In this document: piece after piece, positions 1-7,928 of the stretch
How the letters are laid out: every line of letters starts with the position of its first letter
Position numbering within the stretch: position 1 is the stretch's first letter
Source of the DNA: Okeania sp. SIO1I7
GTDB taxonomy: Bacteria; Cyanobacteriota; Cyanobacteriia; Cyanobacteriales; Microcoleaceae
Direction: 5' to 3'
DNA: 64,000 nt
Assembly (NCBI GenBank): GCA_010672585.1
Contig: JAAHGF010000004.1
Coordinates: forward strand, 654,357 to 718,356
Made by a program: the position numbers and the translations under genes
The notes under the pieces: generated by a model
Told to the model about the DNA's origin: nothing
The model's input: the letters and a program-made list of their open reading frames with translations, nothing else
The model's database searches: none

Positions 1-13
1 ACTTCTACAACAT

Positions 14-497
14 TTGCTTTTGTTGCGGATGTCGCAATAGGAATTTTTGCTCAGTGATTGCTTTTGTTGCGGATGTCGCAATAGGAGTTTTTGCTCAGTG
101 ATTGCTTTTGTTGCGGATGTCGCAATAGGAGTTTTTGCTCAGTGATTGCTTTTGTTGCGTATGTCGCAATAGGAATTTTTGCTCAACATTTGCTTTTGTT
201 GCGTATGGCGCAATAGGAGTTTTTACTCAGTGATTGCTTTTGTTGCGTATGTCGCAATAGGAATTTTTGCTCAACATTTGCTTTTGTTGCGTATGGCGCA
301 ATAGGAGTTTTTACTCAGTGATTGCTTTTGTTGCGTATGGCGCAATAGGAGTTTTTACTCAGTGATTGCTTTTGTTGCGTATGGCGCAATAGGAGTTTTT
401 ACTCAGTGATTGCTTTTGTTGCGTATGGCGCAATAGGAGTTTTTGCTCAGAATTTGCTTTTGTTGCGTATGGCGCAATAGGAGTTTTTACTCAACAT
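14..497. repeat. 44-bp tandem array, 11 units
   Basis: Eleven head-to-tail units start at 14, 58, 102, 146 and so on with an exact 44-bp period. Each contains an interrupted inverted repeat (TTGCG, 5 bases, CGCAA) followed by an AT-rich stretch and a variable link (cagtgatt or caacattt). Two centre variants occur, GGATGT/GTATGT on the left and GTATGG on the right. I see no open frame of interest. The TTGTTGCGTAT core resembles that of the 75-bp array near 20.4-20.8 kb. Confidence 0.95.
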
Positions 498-516
498 TAT
501 GTGCGGAAACTGCTGT

Positions 517-905
517 AACTATTGGACAATAGATAAATCATCAAGAATGGCCAAACACAGCGATCGCTTTCTGTGCAGAACAATAACTATTGGACAATAG
601 ATAAATCATCCATAATGGCTTAACGCAGCGATCGCTTTCTGTGCAGAGCAATAACTATTGGACAATAGATAAATCATCCATAATGGCTTAACGCAGCGAT
701 CGCTTTCTGTGCAGAACAATAACTATTGGACAATAGATAAATCATCCATAATGGCTTAACGCAGCGATCGCTTTCTGTGCAGAGCAATAACTATTGGACA
801 ATAGATAAATCATCCATAATGGCTTAACGCAGCGATCGCTTTCTGTGCAGAGTAATAACTATTGGACAATAGATAAATCATCAATCTATCAGAAACAGAG
901 CGATC
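517..905. repeat. 68-bp tandem palindrome array
   Basis: Six copies of the 14-bp palindrome CTATTGGACAATAG start at 519, 587, 655, 723, 791 and 859, exactly 68 bp apart. Between them lies a conserved spacer containing the HIP1 palindrome AGCGATCGCT. The left flank (gcggaaactgctgtaa) is the same as that of the 82-bp array at 7.0 kb, so the two arrays are related although their spacers differ. Confidence 0.95.
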
Positions 906-980
906 GCCAAGAGGAATTAATACTCTGGGAAATCTAGCTAGTCTTTATTTCAATGTAGGCGAATCAAACTGAACATAATT

Positions 981-1166
981 TTAAGTTTCAACTAAAGATT
1001 TGTTTTCTTGTTGAGTAGGTTTGATTGGTGTGGAAATAATTTGTCTGCCACTAGCAGCTTGTTTTTTTTCTAAATCTTTAACCATAGCGTGTAAATTATA
1101 ATTAAAGGATTTAGCATATTTTTCTCGGTATTTATAAATTTCTGCTAATACTTCATCATGCCACAT
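981..1166 (-). CDS. Conserved small cyanobacterial protein, function unknown
   Basis: A 61-residue soluble, charged protein. It starts MWHDEV, then has a basic helix-forming segment with FNYNLHAM and a 'SGRQIIS' segment near the C-terminus. From memory this pattern (W-x-D, FNYD, SGR) recurs in short cyanobacterial proteins that often sit in or near toxin-antitoxin or mobile loci. That association is recollection, not shown here. No partner toxin gene is adjacent: 225 bp of AT-rich DNA separates it from the HEPN-motif gene on the same strand. Confidence 0.6.
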   Translation of the reverse strand: MWHDEVLAEIYKYREKYAKSFNYNLHAMVKDLEKKQAASGRQIISTPIKPTQQENKSLVET

Positions 1167-1390
1167 AATTTATTTAATCTCTTATTAGTTCCAGAGGCGT
1201 ACAAATAGTTGGTAGAGGATATCCAAATTTCGGCGTTGCTGAATGGTAATAATTTTTCGATTAAGTATCAACGCAAAACATAAGTTTTTCAATTTTACCT
1301 TCAGCTACTTAGCATTACATTTCAGCAACACCATAAATGGTATTGAGTAGTTAGATTTTTATCAGGAGCGATCGCTTTCTATTTCCGTTC

Positions 1391-2824
1391 TTAAAAAGTT
1401 TCTGTTTCTACCTGTTTTGACTCTGGAAAATTATCAATAAGTTGTTTTAGTTCTTCTATTCCAGACCATACCTCTTTATTTATTATGGATTCATAAAATT
1501 TTTCCCAAAAAGGTAAAGTATCAGGATATATATTTATGGTTTCTTGAAATAATTCTTTCAGTATAAATATACAATCGATAAGCTGACCTTTTTTTAGTTG
1601 TTCTTTTACTATCTCCTCAAGCAAGTATTTAATATTCTCATCTGTAAAAATTGGAATAAAAGGTATAATATGTACTGTTCCATTGTTCCTACCAGATGCA
1701 TAGGAACGAGATCCAAGAAAAATGTCTATATTCAGTTGAACTATTTCTTGTGCAAAAATAGCACTCTCTTTTTTGTTATCTTTTGCCCTCTTTAATCCTC
1801 TAATAAAAATTAAATTTTTTTCATATTCATTGATATAATTGTTTATATAAACATCTAAAATCTCATTTTTAATATCTGGTAATAAATGAAGCACAAAAAT
1901 CCCATAAAATATCAAAATTGCTTTTTCTTCTTTTATAAAACACTTAAATTTTTCTCTTATATGTTCAGGACAGTCACCCCAAAACCTATCATCTATGTTA
2001 AAAAGAATTGCTAAATTTTGTATCCTATCATCTTTAGTCATACCTAGAATATTACTGAGTTTTTCTCTTGCCAAAGATTCAAAAACATTTCTGTAATTTC
2101 TCACTAAGCACTCTATAACTAATTGATAATTTTTTATTATCCTTGGCCTATTAGAAGGAATATCTAGAAAGAGAACTTTTTTCAGAGAAAGCAGAATAAT
2201 ATTGGCTAAATATTTTTCAGAACCTACTAAGAAATGTCTACCACTTAAGAAATTTTTCACTCCCTCTATATCGTCAGGAAAATACAAACCTTCCACATCT
2301 TTTTCTAAAGCTTCCCCTGCTGCTTTTCCAATAATAGGAGGTTGACTAAGCAAAACTTCTATGGCAGTTCTAATATGTGTACGAGCTAATTCTGGAGTAG
2401 GTTGAAATAGTAATCCTTCAGAATCTAAAACAGGATGAGCGCAACGATGTCTATCTTGTTGAATTCTATCTAAATGTTCATACTCTAAATTAGTAATCAT
2501 TTTAACTTCGTCACTAGCATCTTTTAAAATATTTCTTTCCCAACTTGCCACTTGCTTTTTATCGGTATTATTTCTAATTTTATCTATTCTTTCTATACTT
2601 TTTTGTGCTGCTTCATCGCGATAAGTTTCAGAAAGAATCCTAAATTTTTGGTACAGGTCATATACAACAGCAATCCAAATTGAAACAATCGCAGAACGAT
2701 AAGCTCCGGCAGAATAAGACACGATAGCTTCACCTGCATAGGCACGAATATTATCATTTTCAATTTCTAGTAAAAGTGCTTCTAGATCGGCTAATTGACT
2801 ATAACTTCTCATTTGATATTTCAT
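1391..2824 (-). CDS. HEPN-motif protein, putative defence component
   Basis: A 477-residue soluble protein that I cannot place in a named family. The N-terminal ~140 residues are helical and end in RHRCAH (R125-x4-H130), the R-x4-6-H signature of HEPN ribonuclease domains, with hydrophobic helices around residues 40-60 as in that fold. The remainder is a helical, basic region without a recognised motif. The start may be Met1 or Met5. It lies 253 bp downstream of a DUF4276/ATPase pair on the same strand, so a shared defence role is plausible but inferred. The spacer carries a partial copy of this gene's own start region. Alternative: an unrelated helical protein with a chance RxxxxH. Confidence 0.55.
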   Translation of the reverse strand: MKYQMRSYSQLADLEALLLEIENDNIRAYAGEAIVSYSAGAYRSAIVSIWIAVVYDLYQKFRILSETYRDEAAQKSIERIDKIRNNTDKKQVASWERNILKDASDEVKMITNLEYEHLDRIQQDRHRCAHPVLDSEGLLFQPTPELARTHIRTAIEVLLSQPPIIGKAAGEALEKDVEGLYFPDDIEGVKNFLSGRHFLVGSEKYLANIILLSLKKVLFLDIPSNRPRIIKNYQLVIECLVRNYRNVFESLAREKLSNILGMTKDDRIQNLAILFNIDDRFWGDCPEHIREKFKCFIKEEKAILIFYGIFVLHLLPDIKNEILDVYINNYINEYEKNLIFIRGLKRAKDNKKESAIFAQEIVQLNIDIFLGSRSYASGRNNGTVHIIPFIPIFTDENIKYLLEEIVKEQLKKGQLIDCIFILKELFQETINIYPDTLPFWEKFYESIINKEVWSGIEELKQLIDNFPESKQVETETF

Positions 2825-2847
2825 AAATTTTGATTGACAAATATAGC

Positions 2848-3045
2848 TTAACTTATTTTAGATGACTTATAATGTTTAGCTTCAGCTCTATCTACACTCC
2901 TTAACCTTGTCTTCCTAACAGTTAAATTTTCTAATTTTTGCCGAACTTCAGTAGAGGTAATTTGATTTAAAGGTAAAGCTTTTTGATTAGCTATTGCAGT
3001 AACTACTCCTAATTGCCTGACGTTGATAAATACTGATTAACTTCT
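2848..3045 (-). pseudogene. C-terminal fragment of an FAD oxidoreductase paralogue
   Basis: Minus-strand translation gives SIYQRQAI, then after a one-base insertion GVVTAIANQKALPLNQIT and STEVRQKLENLTVRKTRLR. This matches the C-terminus of the intact oxidoreductase at 7929-9605 (SIYQGQAIGVAAAMANKKG, PLNQITSAEVREKLEQLTG). Only about 60 codons remain, with a frameshift, so it cannot function. It is a relic of a second copy. Confidence 0.85.
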
Positions 3046-3075
3046 CATTTAATATTTCATATTTGATTAAATTAA
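3042..3075 (-). repeat. Decayed duplicate of the HEPN-gene start
   Basis: The sequence acttctcatttaatatttca matches the 5' end of the HEPN-motif gene (acttctcatttgatatttca at 2807-2826). Translated on the minus strand it reads MKY-stop-MRS instead of MKYQMRS. The two copies flank the oxidoreductase fragment as direct repeats. Confidence 0.7.
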
Positions 3076-3077
3076 AT

Positions 3078-3701
3078 TTATTCAGATTGTATGATTTCTA
3101 ATAAACAAGTATAAAAAACTTGAAAACTCTTAGAACTATTTTTTGTGGGGTTCATCTGGGGAGCAATATCTCTTGCCGCTTTTAATTTTTGTAATCCTCC
3201 TTGATGATAACCTGCTTTTTGAAGCACCCTTTCTAAGGCTTCCCAAGTACCACCTTTAATATCATCGGGGTCACGATATGTAGCTTTTTCACAAATATTT
3301 TTAGAGACTTTAGGATAAGCTTTAGTCACAGCTTGAATATCTCCAAAAAACCAAGCTTCTAATTCTTCAATCATAATTCTATTAATTAACTGATATTTAT
3401 TTTTCCTTTGACCTTTTGCTACAGATTTTGTAACAAATCCAGCATCTACAGCAATTTTTTCTAACTTCCGTTTCAATTTTTGACAATCTTCATTATCTTT
3501 ATCTACTAGAATTAGGATTCTATAATCATTAGGTATCCATTTTTTATATCCTTTTAATAGGTTCGGTAGTTTAGAAAGTAAATTTTGTTTACCCTGAAAA
3601 GAATGAGTTTCAAAAGTTATCGAATCGCTCAGAATATTTGGCAATAAATAACTGAGAGCTTCCGCCGTTGATAAATCTTCCACTAGAAATTCAATATGCA
3701 A
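3078..3701 (-). CDS. DUF4276 family TOPRIM-like protein
   Basis: A 207-residue protein matching the DUF4276 pattern: N-terminal IEFLVEDLSTAEAL with the acidic residue expected of a TOPRIM-like fold, LVDKDNEDC with paired aspartates near residue 70, then IEELEAWFFGD, YRDPDDIKGGTWEALERVL and SFQVF. DUF4276 proteins are known partners of AAA_21/OLD-like ATPases in predicted phage-defence pairs, analogous to TOPRIM nuclease AriB of PARIS. Here the ATPase gene is 12 bp upstream, so the two are almost certainly co-transcribed. The metal-binding carboxylates look intact. Nuclease activity is inferred from fold and context. Confidence 0.8.
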   Translation of the reverse strand: MHIEFLVEDLSTAEALSYLLPNILSDSITFETHSFQGKQNLLSKLPNLLKGYKKWIPNDYRILILVDKDNEDCQKLKRKLEKIAVDAGFVTKSVAKGQRKNKYQLINRIMIEELEAWFFGDIQAVTKAYPKVSKNICEKATYRDPDDIKGGTWEALERVLQKAGYHQGGLQKLKAARDIAPQMNPTKNSSKSFQVFYTCLLEIIQSE

Positions 3702-3713
3702 GACTAACTACTC

Positions 3714-4946
3714 CTATAATGATTGATTTCTAGATTGATTTTTGCGTGGAGAACCTTGATTTTTCAAAGGATTTCCAAATTCAAAAAAGTCTTCCATCCA
3801 TAAATCACCTAAAGACGCTCCTTCTTCCACAAATTCTTTAATTCCTCCCATTTCGTCAGTACGTTTAGCTTGAGTATAGCCATTTTTATCTCGATAAAGT
3901 ACCCATAACTCTTGTGCTTTTAACCCATCAACAAAAAATGGAGAATGAGTTGTCACCATCAGTTGAGTATTAGCTGAAGCAGCGCGACATTCTTCAGCAA
4001 GTTCTGGCAATAAACGAGGATGTAAATGATTTTCTGGTTCTTCAATACCGATAAGTTGTGCTGGATCTGGGTCATGTAATACTGTGAGATAAGCTAACAT
4101 TTTCAATGTACCATCGGAGGCAAACTTAGCTAAAATTGGTGTAGCAAAAGGAGCATCTTTTATTTGTAGTAAAAGTCTCCCATCTTGCATAATTGAAGCA
4201 GCAACTTTTTCTAAACGTGGAACTCGACAGGAAAGAAGATCAAGAATTTTTTCAAGTCGTTCTGGATGTTGTTCTTTCAGATATTGAATAACATTAGGTA
4301 AATTATCACCTGTTGGAGATAATCTTTCTTGGACACCTGCTTCAGGAATGCTGCGAGTATTATCTGCAGTTAAATAGGAAAGATGCCAACCTGTAATAAA
4401 TTTTCTCAAGGCACTAACACGAGGATGTTTAGCAAATTGTCCGAGAGTATTTACTGCTAAAAATTCTGGAGATTCTAGTTTTTCAAATATTCTTTCGTCT
4501 TGTGCATCAGGCATTTCTCCAGTAGTTACTTTTCCTTCTCCTTCTTTAAAGTCTAAAAACTTAAAAGGTTTTCCTCTTTGTCCTCTTCTCCATTGCAACC
4601 ATTCTTCAGCAACATAAGGACCTTTTTTTCCTTCAGCAATAGCGAGATGATATGTAATTAAAGGAGAGTCTTTTGTTTCTCGATATTTGAGTTCAAGTAC
4701 TATATTTCCTTCAGTATCTCTAGTTCGTAATTCTCGAAATCTACTTCTTTTTTCCCAAGCTTTTCTCAGCCCATCTGTGAAACATTCTGATAAAAAAGCA
4801 AAGACATCAAATATTGTAGATTTACCACTACCATTTGGACCTAAAAATACAGTTAATGGGGTAATTTTTTTGAGTTCTAAGTCACGCAGAGCGCGATAAT
4901 TTTGTACTCGTAGATATTCAATTCTGGGAATAGATTGTTTGGGCAT
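3714..4946 (-). CDS. AAA_21/OLD-like ATPase, putative defence ATPase
   Basis: From Met at 4946 the protein has 410 residues. The open frame extends 29 codons upstream to 5033, but the family typically begins near [14 protein letters not shown]. It has Walker [10 protein letters not shown] (36-44), an ABC-type Walker B in [12 protein letters not shown], and a switch histidine in [12 protein letters not shown]. These are features of AAA_21 ATPases of the OLD/PARIS-AriA type. It is the first gene of a pair with the DUF4276 protein. The likely role is sensing and gating of the TOPRIM effector (inference). The upstream start cannot be excluded. Confidence 0.82.
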   Translation of the reverse strand: MPKQSIPRIEYLRVQNYRALRDLELKKITPLTVFLGPNGSGKSTIFDVFAFLSECFTDGLRKAWEKRSRFRELRTRDTEGNIVLELKYRETKDSPLITYHLAIAEGKKGPYVAEEWLQWRRGQRGKPFKFLDFKEGEGKVTTGEMPDAQDERIFEKLESPEFLAVNTLGQFAKHPRVSALRKFITGWHLSYLTADNTRSIPEAGVQERLSPTGDNLPNVIQYLKEQHPERLEKILDLLSCRVPRLEKVAASIMQDGRLLLQIKDAPFATPILAKFASDGTLKMLAYLTVLHDPDPAQLIGIEEPENHLHPRLLPELAEECRAASANTQLMVTTHSPFFVDGLKAQELWVLYRDKNGYTQAKRTDEMGGIKEFVEEGASLGDLWMEDFFEFGNPLKNQGSPRKNQSRNQSL

Positions 4947-5055
4947 TTTTTCAGATAAATTTCCTTTAATAATATTAAGTTTGCTCTGTTTAAATTTTTC
5001 ACAATTATCAAAAGTATAATTGCAAGCTTTCAACGGAAGTCTTTAAATTTAATAT

Positions 5056-5170
5056 TAGACATCTCCAATCATAAAAAATAAAATCAATTATCGTAGATAA
5101 ATCATCAATTATTTTCCTCTACTCTGTAGGGACGTTATATGCAACATCCCTACTTTTCCGGAGAAGTCTA
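5056..5170. mobile_element. MITE family 3 copy (TAGACATCTCC ends)
   Basis: Starts TAGACATCTCCAA and ends CCGGAGAAGTCTA, imperfect inverted ends of about 11 bp. An internal hairpin (GTAGGGACGTT / GCAACATCCCTAC, 5126-5153) fills the middle. Three more copies with the same ends lie at 35728, 46911 and 60647. Confidence 0.75.
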
Positions 5171-5551
5171 TTTTTTACTCAAGATTGAAAAGCATCTTAG
5201 CGCTAGAGCGTATTTTGCTAAGTATAACATTTGAGAAAAACTAAAATTTTCTGGGGTGAATATTCATCATAATTAAATATCCGTTATAGTTATGAAATTT
5301 TTGATATCAAGTGTCATTAATTAGCCATAATAAATTAGCTATCTTTAGTCATATTTAGATGACTTCTACTTTGAGCCAATAAATTTATTTCTTGGCGGAT
5401 GACATGGCGATCCTTGGTATCAGCTCTCTATTTTGACAATAAATTTTGGGCAAGAAGAAAGAATTAGGATACAATAACTGGAGTTTTCCAAATAAGTTCT
5501 TTTTAGACAACTTAGGTTGCCTACTATAAAAAATTGAAAATTTTAAATTAA
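5171..5551. other. AT-rich spacer, nothing recognised
   Basis: About 380 bp upstream of the permease gene. I see no gene, clear promoter or repeat. The permease start has no obvious Shine-Dalgarno sequence. Confidence 0.5.
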
Positions 5552-6475
5552 ATGAATTTAATAGAATTATTTAGTCTGGCTTTTTCTGGATTATTTGCTG
5601 GTGTATTGGCTGGATTTTTAGGTATTGGTGGTGGTACTGTTCTGGTACCTTTATTAGTAACATTAGGATATGAACCGATACAAGCAGTTGCTACTAGCAG
5701 TTTATCAATTATAATTACGGCTACTTCTGGTAGTTTTCAAAACTGGAAAATGGGATATTTAAGTATTAATCGAGTTTTAGGAATAGGATTTCCGGCTTTG
5801 ATTACTGCTCAGTTAGGGGTATATTTTGCCAATTTATTTCCTTCTCGTTGGTTGTTATTTGCTTTTGGATTATTTCTAGCTTTGAATATCTATTTAGTGG
5901 AGTTTCGTAAACAAATAACGATGAGGAAAAAGCAAGAGGAAGAATTACAAAATAATCGGCAGGAAAATCTTCAATTCAAACCAGAAAATACTAATAATCA
6001 AGATTTTGTAGTGGAATTTATTTTGCCATTTACTCCCCATCCTTTACCGTTAATATTTGAGAAAATAGCCAAAGAAATAAATTATAAATTTCCAGATAAA
6101 TATATGAAGGTTATTGCTAGGGTTATTACTGGTAGTTTGGCTGGATTATTAGCAGGTGTATTTGGTGTGGGAGGGGGTGTAATTATGGTACCTTTGCAAA
6201 TATTATTATTGGGTGAAAGTATTAAGGTAGCTATTCAAACTAGCTTGGGAGTGATTGTAATTACGGCTTTTTCTGCTTGTATAGGTCATGCAATTAGGGG
6301 CAATGTTTTATGGGAACCTGGAGTATTATTAGGATTTGGTGGTTTATTAGGTGTTCAATTTAGTACGAGATTTCTGCCTAAATTACCAGACAAAATTATC
6401 AGTTTAGCTTTTCGTGGATTATTAGCAATTCTATCAATTTATATTTTTGGGCAAGCAATTATTAATAATGAATAA
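5552..6475 (+). CDS. TauE/SafE family membrane permease
   Basis: A 307-residue integral membrane protein made of two homologous halves. Each half carries the family signature: AGVLAGFLGIGGGTVLVPLL near residue 17 and AGLLAGVFGVGGGVIMVPLQ near residue 202. About eight membrane segments are split by a hydrophilic, Gln/Asn-rich cytoplasmic loop around residues 125-160. TauE/SafE (DUF81) proteins export sulfite or organosulfonate-type anions. The substrate cannot be told here and no sulfur gene is adjacent. The gene appears monocistronic. Confidence 0.85.
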   Translation: MNLIELFSLAFSGLFAGVLAGFLGIGGGTVLVPLLVTLGYEPIQAVATSSLSIIITATSGSFQNWKMGYLSINRVLGIGFPALITAQLGVYFANLFPSRWLLFAFGLFLALNIYLVEFRKQITMRKKQEEELQNNRQENLQFKPENTNNQDFVVEFILPFTPHPLPLIFEKIAKEINYKFPDKYMKVIARVITGSLAGLLAGVFGVGGGVIMVPLQILLLGESIKVAIQTSLGVIVITAFSACIGHAIRGNVLWEPGVLLGFGGLLGVQFSTRFLPKLPDKIISLAFRGLLAILSIYIFGQAIINNE

Positions 6476-6948
6476 TTAATAATTAATAATGAATAATTAA
6501 TAACTGGAGAGTACAAAATTCTCCCAAAAAACGTTTTTTTTGAAGACTGAAAGTATTACTGGCAAAGGCTTACAGTACTTACAGCTGTGAATAAATTTTT
6601 TTAACCTTTAGATCGCTGAAAGTCTTAGCTAGCAATAGTTACTCCAAGAACTTTGCACTGTCTCGTTAATAATTAATAATTAATAATTAATAATTAATTA
6701 TTAAATAATTCTGGTTTAAAGTCTCCCCTTTTAAGGGGAAAAAAGCGGTCGTTTTGCTGACGCACAACTCCGTTAACGCTACGCGACATGTTTGCGGAGC
6801 ATTCCGTCAGGAAAAAGCGGAGCTTCCCGAAGGGTGGGATGGATGGGTTTCCTAACCATATCCAATCGACCAAGAGAAGAAATAATATTTCCTTATATTC
6901 AATTCTGTAACGGTTTTAACCAGAGGTAATTATCAATTATCCATTATC

Positions 6949-7714
6949 AATGGCTTTGTTGAATGAAAGTATATAGCTGCGACTAGACTCCCGAGATGCA
7001 CTTCATAATGCGCGGAAACTGCTGTAACTATTGGACAATAGTTAAATCACACATTAATTTCCCTCAAGTGAGTGCTCGCTTGACTGTGACCGTATATAAA
7101 TCAACATAACTATTGGACAATAGTTAAATCAAACATTAATTTCCCTCAAGTGAGCGATCGCTTGACTGTGACCGTATATAAATCAACATAACTATTGGAC
7201 AATAGTTAAATCAAACATTAATTTCCCTCAAGTGAGCGATCGCTTGACTGTGACCGTATATAAATCAACATAACTATTGGACAATAGTTAAATCAAACAT
7301 TAATTTCCCTCAAGTGAGCGATCGCTTGACTATGACCGTATATAAATCAACATAACTATTGGACAATAGTTAAATCACACATTAATCTCCCTCAAGTGAG
7401 CGATCGCTTGACTGTGACCGTATATAAATCAACATAACTATTGGACAATAGTTAAATCACACATTAATCTCCCTCAAGTGAGCGATCGCTTGACTGTGAC
7501 CGTATATAAATCAACATAACTATTGGACAATAGTTAAATCACACATTAATCTCCCTCAAGTGAGCGATCGCTTGACTGTGACCGTATATAAATCAACATA
7601 ACTATTGGACAATAGTTAAATCACACATTAATCTCCCTCAACTTAGCGATCGCTTGAGTAAGGGACTAGCAAAAAAATAGCTTACCAGATCGTCTTTTGT
7701 GTAACAAAGCCATT
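6949..7714. mobile_element. TIR-bounded element carrying the 82-bp array
   Basis: Begins AATGGCTTTGTT and ends AACAAAGCCATT, a perfect 12-bp terminal inverted repeat. It sits inside the right flank of a family-1 MITE, whose sequence continues on the far side. It encodes no transposase. Its interior is almost entirely the palindrome array. Confidence 0.7.
7026..7650. repeat. 82-bp tandem palindrome array, 8 copies
   Basis: CTATTGGACAATAG starts at 7028, 7110, 7192, 7274, 7356, 7438, 7520 and 7602, an exact 82-bp period. Each unit also has a second dyad centred on HIP1 (tcaagtgagcgatcgcttga) and a conserved accgtatataaatcaa tract. Units differ by single substitutions. The left flank matches that of the 68-bp array at 517. 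Confidence 0.95.
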
Positions 7715-7872
7715 ATCCATTATCAATTAATGAAAGGATATTCGGTTGTATATGAAGTACAAATATTAATGTTTAAATCTCTGTAGTGCGGGTATCTTGC
7801 CCGCTAGTACTGTACCTGACTGAGATGAAATTCTCTATAAGATATATTATTCCTGATTCCCCTATTCTGTAC

Positions 7873-7892
7873 GGACGTTGCATGCAACGTCC
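7873..7892. repeat. 20-bp perfect palindrome
   Basis: GGACGTTGCATGCAACGTCC, part of a common 'GTAGGGACGTTGC' hairpin repeat. A related hairpin is at 5126-5153. It lies just downstream of the oxidoreductase gene and could act as a transcript end, but no U-tract follows. Confidence 0.7.
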
Positions 7893-7928
7893 CTACCCAC
7901 TCCCCTACTCCCCCACTCCCCTACTCCC

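Larger units (their letters stand above)
6665..7735. mobile_element. MITE family 1 copy, split by an inserted element
   Basis: A TAAT-repeat flank, then TCTGGTTTAAAGTCTCCCC, a hairpin CTCCCCTTTTAAGGGGA, and a centre with gcggtcgtt and ggtgggatgg, then GGTTTTAACCAGA and a TTATC-rich flank. TCTGGTTTAAA and TTTTAACCAGA form inverted inner ends. The right flank is interrupted at about 6949 and resumes at about 7713 (attatccattatcaattaatga). Copies occur at 17790, 25848, 34967 and 61257, and a shorter subtype at 14869, 40331 and 47083. Confidence 0.75.

Noticed and set aside
14..905. CRISPR-like look of the tandem arrays
   Set aside because: Spacers between the repeated words are themselves conserved, so these are ordinary tandem repeats, not repeat-spacer arrays. 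No cas gene is present.
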